Positions 59,401 through 64,000 of a stretch of DNA of 64,000 nucleotides are shown piece by piece (the stretch's first letter is position 1; every line of letters starts with the position of its first letter). The notes below the pieces were generated by a model. It was not told the DNA's origin. It saw only the letters and a list, made by a program, of their open reading frames with translations, and did no database searches. The stretch comes from Deltaproteobacteria bacterium. GTDB taxonomy: Bacteria > Myxococcota_A > UBA9160 > UBA6930. Location: the NCBI GenBank assembly GCA_016875395.1, contig VGRF01000001.1, forward strand, positions 159,921-223,920, in the 5' to 3' direction. Both the position numbers and the translations under genes were made by a program.

Positions 59401-59817
59401 ATGCCGTACGACGAAGGACTCGCTCAGCGCATCCGTGAAGTCGTCGATGACGACCCGCGCATCTCCGAGAAGCGCATGTTCGGCGGCGTCGCGTTCATGG
59501 CGAACGGCAACATGGCGGTGGGCATCATCCGCGACGAGCTGATGGTGCGCGTCGGGCCCGAGGCCTACGACGCTGCGATCGCGCTGCCGCACGCGCGACC
59601 GATGGACTTCACCGGCCGCCCGATGCGCGGCTTCGTGCAAGTCGCGCCCGCCGGCTTCGAGGACGACGCGGACCTGCGCGCGTGGATCGCGCGCGGCGTC
59701 GCGTTCGCGGTGACGCAGCAGAAGAAGCCGACGCGCGCGAAGGCCGCGAAGAAGGGCGGGAAGCCTGCGGCGAAGAGGGCTCAGCGCGCGAAGGCAAAGC
59801 CCGGTCGTAAGCGCTGA
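59401..59817 (+). CDS. TfoX N-terminal-domain protein with basic tail
   Basis: The 138-residue protein has a TfoX_N domain (residues ~1-105: DDPRISEKRMFGGVAFMANGNMAVGIIRDELMVRVGP, MDFTGRPMRGFVQVAPAGFEDDADLRAWIARGVAFA) followed by a ~30-residue Lys/Ala/Arg tail like histone H1. Stand-alone TfoX_N proteins are common and not the competence activator itself. The tail suggests nucleic-acid contact. AGGTGACGC precedes the ATG. Confidence 0.85.
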   Translation: MPYDEGLAQRIREVVDDDPRISEKRMFGGVAFMANGNMAVGIIRDELMVRVGPEAYDAAIALPHARPMDFTGRPMRGFVQVAPAGFEDDADLRAWIARGVAFAVTQQKKPTRAKAAKKGGKPAAKRAQRAKAKPGRKR

Positions 59818-59904
59818 ACCCTACGAACTGTCAGGCCGCTGTGAACTACTTAACAGCATGCCATCGCCGCCACGGCGCAGGCTGCGCTCCAAAGGAGATT
59901 CGCC

Positions 59905-61359
59905 TTGCGGATAGAGTTGGCCGTCGCCCTCGGAATCGCGCTTGCACCGGTGTCGGTGGCTGCAACTGGCACAGACGCGTTCTCCGCGTTCAAGCAGGTG
60001 CGCAAGCTGCTCGTCGAGAACGATTGCGCCTCGTTCGTCGACATCTTGGTCGAGATCGACGAGCCGCCGTCGGACGCCGTCCGGCGCTTCGACACGATCG
60101 CCAAGGACTTTGAGGCGCGACCACAACTCGCGCGGAGTCTCTATCCGTGCGGAGATGCGAAGGCGACGCCCGCGGCGGCAATGGGAGAGCGGGCGAAGTC
60201 CGCGATCGCCGCGCCTGCCACGCCGCGCGAATCCACGCCACCCGCGGTTGCCTTCGCGCGAGTGGCGGCGACACCAGACGCCGCTGCCGGACTGGATGCT
60301 GCGCCCACCTCCGACAATTCGTCCGATGAGGGCGGCAGTCAGGAAAGCGCGAGCGGAGACAACAAGAAAGAAGCCACCGACGATCCATCCGCGTGGAGTC
60401 GGCTCCACATTGGGCTCGGGCTCGTCTATCTGAATCCGTTCAGTCTCGAGCGAGTCAACACTGTCCCGCCCACGATCCCGCGTGAGTTCTCCTTCTCCGA
60501 GGAAGACACGAAGCTGCGTCCGTTCTTCGAGATTGGTTGGAAGCGCCGCGCCGCGTGGGACGCACTCAACGAGGGCGCTGGAGAGGAGTCTTGCTTCGGG
60601 CTTGCGGCCGTCAGTGCCGACTGCAGTAAGGCCAAGGCGGTTACGCGAATCGACTTCGAGGCGCGCGCTGGAGTCATCCTGAACCCCGACGACAAGGCCT
60701 CGGGCTCGTCCCTGTCCGGCTCGGGCGAAGGCTGGATCGAGGCCGCTCTCGGGTTCCCGCTGGTCTCGTGGGGCGACCGCCGTTCCCGAATGTCGGCGAA
60801 CCTCGAGGTTTTCGGGAGCATAGTTGCGGACGCCGGAGCGGAGGACTTGCACTCGACTTTGTTACTCGGGCCCTCGATTGTCTTCTCATCGCGACTCTGG
60901 AAGCGCCCGGTGGAAGGGCTTCTTCGCGTGGGAGGCGTGTGGACAGACCTGCCGCGCATCATCCCGAATCGGTTCGATGCAGAGGGCGACGCGCTCGTGA
61001 GTAGCGAGAACGGATTCCCTCACTTCAAGAACGAGTGGGGCGCGGTCGGGACGCAGTTTCAAATTCAGATCCCTCTCAAGCCCCCTGCAGAGGACAGCAA
61101 GACCACCGGCCTCGCTTTCTTCCTGCGCGGCAATTACTACGCGGGCTTCGACCCGAACCCGTGGACGGTGCAGTTTGGTCTCACGAGCGACGGGTCCTTC
61201 TTGACCGGGTTGATCCCGCCTGCACTGACCAATCTCCTTGGCGGCACGGGAAACGGAGACGGCAAAGAGGGCGAGGAGGGCGCCCAGGACATTCCCGATT
61301 CGAAGGAAGCGGAAGGCACTGAGAACACCCCGGACGAAGCGGACGAGACTGACGCGTAA
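59905..61359 (+). CDS. Putative outer-membrane/secreted protein of unknown family
   Basis: The 484-residue product starts TTG, with AAAGGAG 7 nt before it, and has a signal peptide (LRIELAVALGIALAPVSVAATG). A short helical part with two Cys (NDCASF, LYPCGD) is followed by a Ser/Ala/Asp-rich linker (~75-155). A beta-strand region (~160-450; LHIGLGLVYLNPF, GWIEAALGFPLVSWG, LLLGPSIVFSSRLW) suggests a barrel, and an acidic Glu/Asp tail ends it. Codons are less GC-extreme than the neighbours. I do not recognise the family. Confidence 0.7.
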   Translation: MRIELAVALGIALAPVSVAATGTDAFSAFKQVRKLLVENDCASFVDILVEIDEPPSDAVRRFDTIAKDFEARPQLARSLYPCGDAKATPAAAMGERAKSAIAAPATPRESTPPAVAFARVAATPDAAAGLDAAPTSDNSSDEGGSQESASGDNKKEATDDPSAWSRLHIGLGLVYLNPFSLERVNTVPPTIPREFSFSEEDTKLRPFFEIGWKRRAAWDALNEGAGEESCFGLAAVSADCSKAKAVTRIDFEARAGVILNPDDKASGSSLSGSGEGWIEAALGFPLVSWGDRRSRMSANLEVFGSIVADAGAEDLHSTLLLGPSIVFSSRLWKRPVEGLLRVGGVWTDLPRIIPNRFDAEGDALVSSENGFPHFKNEWGAVGTQFQIQIPLKPPAEDSKTTGLAFFLRGNYYAGFDPNPWTVQFGLTSDGSFLTGLIPPALTNLLGGTGNGDGKEGEEGAQDIPDSKEAEGTENTPDEADETDA

Positions 61360-61392
61360 AGCTGCGGCTCGGGAAGGTGAGTTGCTAACTCT

Positions 61393-61644
61393 CTACTCCG
61401 CACCCCCGCCCTTCGTCTTCAGCTCGCTCGCGTGCTGCGAGATGAAGCCGCGAATCTCGTCGCCCATGCCGAGGATGCGCTCCCACTCCTCGCGATAGAA
61501 CGTGATCGGGAAGCGCCTCATCCCGTACAGCGAGACGCCGCCCTTCTCGCTCACCTTGAGGTACGTGCCGCGCTTCTCCTTGGCCTTGAGCGCTTCGTTC
61601 TCCGCGCGCAGTCGTTCGAGCTCCGCCTTCATGTCTTCGCTCAT
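61393..61644 (-). CDS. Small coiled-coil protein of unknown function
   Basis: The 83-residue product begins with a coiled-coil helix (MKAELERLRAENEALKAKEKRG) and continues TYLKVSEKGGVSLYGMRRFPITFYREEWERILGMGDEIRGFISQH. A strong GAGGAGGG ribosome site precedes the ATG. Proteins with 'KVSEKGGVSVYGLGRFPVTLYKEQW' are familiar from myxobacterial-type and other genomes without known function. A TTGTTACG copy lies in its 5' leader. Confidence 0.72.
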   Translation of the reverse strand: MSEDMKAELERLRAENEALKAKEKRGTYLKVSEKGGVSLYGMRRFPITFYREEWERILGMGDEIRGFISQHASELKTKGGGAE

Positions 61645-61704
61645 CTCGTCCCTCCTCGAGTTGTTACGTCGAGCACCGTAGCGCCGCGCTCACTCGCTTC
61701 GAGG

Positions 61705-62814
61705 TCACATCACCTCGCTCGTCTCCACCGGCCGCTTCTCCCGCGCACTGCGTTCTGCCGCAACGCCGATCGCCACCGCGCGCAGCCCGTCCTCCGCACT
61801 CACCTCGACGCGCGCGCCCTTCGTCACCGCGTCGAAGAAGCGCAGGTGCTGGAAGTAGGTGGAGCCGTGGTGGTGGCCCGCGGCGAGCGCGCGTGCGTCC
61901 ACCGCGATGTGCTCGCTCGCGACGCTGCGCGGTGAGCGGCGCCCGATCACGAGTGTCGACTCGGGGATGAAGCACTCGACCTTGCCGCGCTCGCCGACGG
62001 CGCAGATCTCCTCCTGATTGCGCGAGGCCTCGGCGAACATGCACAGGTCGAGCATTGCCCGCGCGCCGTTCGCGAAGTCCACCGTGACGAATGCGTTGTC
62101 GAGGATGTCGGGCGTCTCGCCGGCGTAGCGCTCGTCCTTGTGATTCACGTCCTGCGCGGCCGACGCGTAAACGCGCGTTGCCTCGCTCCCGCACTCGACT
62201 CCGCTCGCCTTCGCCCCGCTGCGCGCTTCGCTTGCCGCGACCACGAGGCGCATCAGATCGAAGAAGTGGCAGCACTTTTCCACGAGCGTGCCGCCGGTGT
62301 TGCGCGCGAAGCGGTTCCAGTCCCCGACTTTCGGGAGGAACGGGAAGCGGTGCTCGCGGATCGCGAACATGCGGAGCTGCCCGATCGTGCCCGCGCGCAC
62401 TTCGTCGAGCAGCCGCGCGACGGGCGGCATGTAGCGGTACTCCATCGCGCACCACACCGGCGCTGGGTGTGCGGCCGCGCGCTCCACGGCCCAGCGCGCG
62501 TCGGCGATGGTGGTGCAGAGCGGCTTCTCGACGAGGATCGGCAGCTTCGTCGCGAACGCGGCATCGAGCACTGCGCGATGCGTGTGGTTCGGCGTCGCGA
62601 TCACGAGCGCGTCGACGCGCGCATCCGCGAGCAGCTCCTCCGCGCGCTCGTACTCGCGCGGGCCGTCGCCCGTAACAACTCGCGCCCAGCGTCGCGATTC
62701 GGCGTGCGGGTCCGCGAACGCCACCACTTCGGCGCCGGGAATCAGCGCGAGGTTCTTCAGATGCTCGATGCCCATCATGCCCGCACCGATCAGGCCGTAG
62801 CGGAGCTGCGTCAC
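61705..62814 (-). CDS. Gfo/Idh/MocA-family oxidoreductase with a repeat-derived insertion
   Basis: The 369-residue protein has the NAD(P) fold (LRYGLIGAGMMGIEHLKNLALIPGAEVVAFADP), ALVIATPNHTHRAVL, ILVEKPLCTTIADA with the EKP lysine, GGTLVEKCCHFFDLMRLV and QDVNHKDERY. Within it, residues encoded at about 62199-62235 (SEARSGAKASGVE) match the dispersed GC-rich element, in frame, where homologues go directly from LMRL to RVYAS. The GTG start at 62814 overlaps the preceding fragment's stop. Substrate unassigned. Confidence 0.88.
   Translation of the reverse strand: MTQLRYGLIGAGMMGIEHLKNLALIPGAEVVAFADPHAESRRWARVVTGDGPREYERAEELLADARVDALVIATPNHTHRAVLDAAFATKLPILVEKPLCTTIADARWAVERAAAHPAPVWCAMEYRYMPPVARLLDEVRAGTIGQLRMFAIREHRFPFLPKVGDWNRFARNTGGTLVEKCCHFFDLMRLVVAASEARSGAKASGVECGSEATRVYASAAQDVNHKDERYAGETPDILDNAFVTVDFANGARAMLDLCMFAEASRNQEEICAVGERGKVECFIPESTLVIGRRSPRSVASEHIAVDARALAAGHHHGSTYFQHLRFFDAVTKGARVEVSAEDGLRAVAIGVAAERSAREKRPVETSEVM
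62199..62235 (-). repeat. Dispersed GC-rich element, inverted copy inside coding sequence
   Basis: On the - strand this reads GCAAGCGAAGCGCGCAGCGG followed by GGCGAAGGCGAGCGGAG, differing from 35711-35747 at about three positions. It keeps the oxidoreductase frame open. Confidence 0.75.
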
Positions 62815-63122
62815 TTCCGGCGCTCCTTCTCCATCACCACGCCGTAGGCGACGCCGCTCTCCGGGGGCAGCAGCGCCGCGATGCGCCAGCCGGTACCCGA
62901 GAGGGCGCGGCGCAGCTCCGCCGGAGACGCGAGCCAGTAGTCGAACCACGGCGTTGCGAAGAAGCGATGTCGAACGCGGATGCGCAGCTGGCCGCCGAGC
63001 CTGCCTCGCGCGCGGTTCAAGCGGTGGTAGCGGCGGTGATCCGGGACGATCTCATGCCCGGGCCGGCCCCCGAGGTGGTCGAGCACGAGCTGGCCGTAGG
63101 CGTCTTTTTCGCGCGACAACAT
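62811..63122 (-). pseudogene. Internally deleted methyltransferase remnant (103 residues)
   Basis: The frame starts MLSREKDAYGQLVLDHLGGRPGHEIVPD, like the N-terminus of certain class I SAM methyltransferases ('..DAFGQALLDYLEG..EIIERDDG'). It then passes to RIRVRHRFFATPWFDYWLASPAELRRALSGTGWRIAALL...YGVVMEKE, the C-terminus of the same family. The ~150-residue SAM-binding core that should lie between is missing. The open frame, AGGA site and GTGA overlap with the next gene mean a small protein may still be made. The homology is from memory. Confidence 0.6.
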
Positions 63123-63148
63123 CCGCGCATCCTGCCAGAGAGCGGGCG

Positions 63149-63154
63149 TAGAAT
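63149..63154 (+). promoter_or_regulatory. -10-like TAGAAT directly before the amidase
   Basis: TAGAAT ends 7 nt before the ATG at 63162 with no Shine-Dalgarno, the best -10 match among the leaderless-type starts in the window. Confidence 0.4.
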
Positions 63155-63161
63155 CGCGCCC

Positions 63162-64000
63162 ATGGACAAGACACTCTCCCTCACGCTGACCGAGCTCATC
63201 GCGCGCCTGCGCCTCAAGAAGCTCTCGCCCGTGGAGCTGATGACGGCGGTGCTCGCGCGCATCGACGAGACCAACGGCGATCTCAACGCCGTGGTCTCGA
63301 TGCGCGACCGCGACGTGCTGCTCGCCGACGCGCGCGCAGCCGAGGCGCGCATCCAGCGCGGCGAAGCGCGCGCGCTCGAGGGCATTCCGCTCGGCGTGAA
63401 GGACCTCGAGTACGCGGCGGGCCTGCCAGTGACGTTCGGCAGCCTCGTCTACAAGGACAAGGTCGCCGATCGCGACGAGGCGCAGATCGCGCGGCTGAAG
63501 GCCGCCGGCGCGATCGTCGTCGGCAAGACGAACGCGCCCGAATTCGGGCACACCGCGATCACGAAGAATCTCGTGTACGGCACGACGCGCTCGCCGTGGA
63601 ACCTGGACGTCACGCCCGGGGGCAGCTCGGGCGGCTCCGCGGCGGCGCTCGCCGCGTGCGTGCTGCCACTTGTTACGGCGAGCGACGGCGGCGGCTCGAT
63701 CCGCATCCCCGCGAGCTTCGTCGGCGCCTACGGGCTCAAGACTTCGTACGGGCGCATCCCGCACGACATGCTCGATCTCTGGGAGACGGGCGACACGGCG
63801 GTCGCGGGTCCGCTCACGAAGAGCGTGGCCGACGCCGCGCTTCAGCTCGACGTGACGTGCGGCCCGCATCCGCTCGATCCCAACTCGCTGCCGCATCCGG
63901 GCATCTCGTACGTCGAGGCGCTCGCGGAGGAGCTGCCCGCGGGCACGCGCTTCGGCTTCTCGCCGGATCTCGGCTACGGCGTGGTGCAGTCCGACATCGC
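63162..64000 (+). CDS. Amidase (amidase-signature family), 3' end outside window
   Basis: About 279 residues are visible, reading MDKTLSLTLTELIARLRLKKLSPVELMTAVLARIDETNGDLNAVV. The triad is K80 (PLGVKDLEYAAG), cis-S155 (TPGGSSGGSAAAL) and nucleophile S179 (ASDGGGSIRIPAS). NAPEFGHTAITKNLVYGTTRSPWNL is typical. The frame stays open to the window edge. It is only distantly similar to the amidase at 52230. A CTTGTTACGG motif copy lies at 63670 in a Leu-Val-Thr frame. Confidence 0.93.
   Translation, partial: MDKTLSLTLTELIARLRLKKLSPVELMTAVLARIDETNGDLNAVVSMRDRDVLLADARAAEARIQRGEARALEGIPLGVKDLEYAAGLPVTFGSLVYKDKVADRDEAQIARLKAAGAIVVGKTNAPEFGHTAITKNLVYGTTRSPWNLDVTPGGSSGGSAAALAACVLPLVTASDGGGSIRIPASFVGAYGLKTSYGRIPHDMLDLWETGDTAVAGPLTKSVADAALQLDVTCGPHPLDPNSLPHPGISYVEALAEELPAGTRFGFSPDLGYGVVQSDI

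Larger units (their letters stand above)
812..63675. repeat. Dispersed TTGTTA motif, at least 30 copies across the window
   Basis: + strand copies start at 812, 8606, 9523, 14986, 27862, 29628, 47529, 48814, 49853, 54833, 56957, 60859, 61661 and 63670. - strand copies (TAACAA) start at 2835, 13137, 18390, 22198, 23152, 24704, 25798, 27567, 31901, 36640, 36792, 40026, 43563, 54042, 56467 and 62673. Context is usually C or G before and [CGT][GT]G after; CTTGTTAGG and GTTGTTACG are the commonest forms. Copies fall in Leu-Leu codons, other frames, stop codons and gaps. Confidence 0.8.

Noticed and set aside
59401-59817. Competence regulator TfoX/Sxy
   Set aside because: Only the N-terminal TfoX domain is present, without the C-terminal domain of true TfoX, so competence control is not supported.
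52230-64000. GatA (Glu-tRNA amidotransferase) for the two amidases
   Set aside because: No gatB or gatC nearby and the C-terminal parts differ from GatA; general amidases fit better.

Overview
The window is about 64 kb of very GC-rich (roughly 70%, judged by eye) bacterial chromosome, almost fully coding, with many GTG starts and short stop/start overlaps (ATGA, GTGA). Two 750-790-residue proteins ending in outer-membrane-type beta-barrels, a lipid A biosynthesis N-domain protein, MsrP/MsrQ and murein-recycling enzymes point to a diderm. NtrB/NtrC, PdxS/PdxT, CBM9/DUF5916 proteins and the many flavin and acyl-CoA enzymes would fit a deltaproteobacterial-type lineage (Myxococcota, Desulfobacterota or Binatota-like), but I cannot fix the taxon. 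I see no rRNA, tRNA, CRISPR array, prophage or insertion sequence.

Layout. 1-13.5 kb is housekeeping: rplY-pth; a B6 operon (MocR regulator, pdxS, a PaiB-like gene, pdxT); rpsF-rpsR-rplI closed by a rho-independent terminator; dnaB interrupted by a 420-residue intein; then an LD-carboxypeptidase, a serine hydrolase and mpl, which look like a murein-recycling group, followed by a RidA gene. 13.5-23.9 kb mixes ThiD, a methyltransferase, an Mrp ATPase, a LAB_N protein, a desaturase/PaaX pair divergent from a PNPOX-like/enoyl-CoA hydratase pair, a PIN-domain toxin-antitoxin-like pair, and a nucleoside-type transporter coupled to ThiE. 24-29.6 kb holds NtrBC, a palindromic repeat cluster and moeA-mobA-dagK-GNAT. 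29.6-34.3 kb holds two tandem outer-membrane paralogues. The remainder is a metabolic accessory region: thiolase, three NTF2-like proteins, a luciferase-like monooxygenase, MsrPQ, an MFS/MBL pair, a sugar phosphotransferase, LOG, TesB, TauD, two amidases, a D-aminoacylase-like hydrolase, a GST, a Baeyer-Villiger-type monooxygenase, a ketosteroid-dehydrogenase-like flavoprotein and a Gfo/Idh oxidoreductase.

The most unusual signal is not a gene. The AT-rich hexamer TTGTTA occurs at least 30 times on the two strands, where base composition alone would give about three. It is mostly embedded in nonamers such as CTTGTTAGG and GTTGTTACG, lies in several reading frames, and sometimes overlaps stop codons. 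That pattern suggests a DNA-level signal (uptake, methylation or protein-binding site). Other repeat layers are also present: a tandem pair of 24-bp-arm palindromes, a dispersed GGGTCAGACCC-type element in intergenic gaps, and a GC-rich element that has entered two coding sequences.

No complete novel multi-gene system (defence, secretion or biosynthetic cluster) is evident. The best leads are the dispersed motif, the PaiB-in-B6 operon, the ThiE-transporter coupling, the DnaB intein and the internally deleted methyltransferase.
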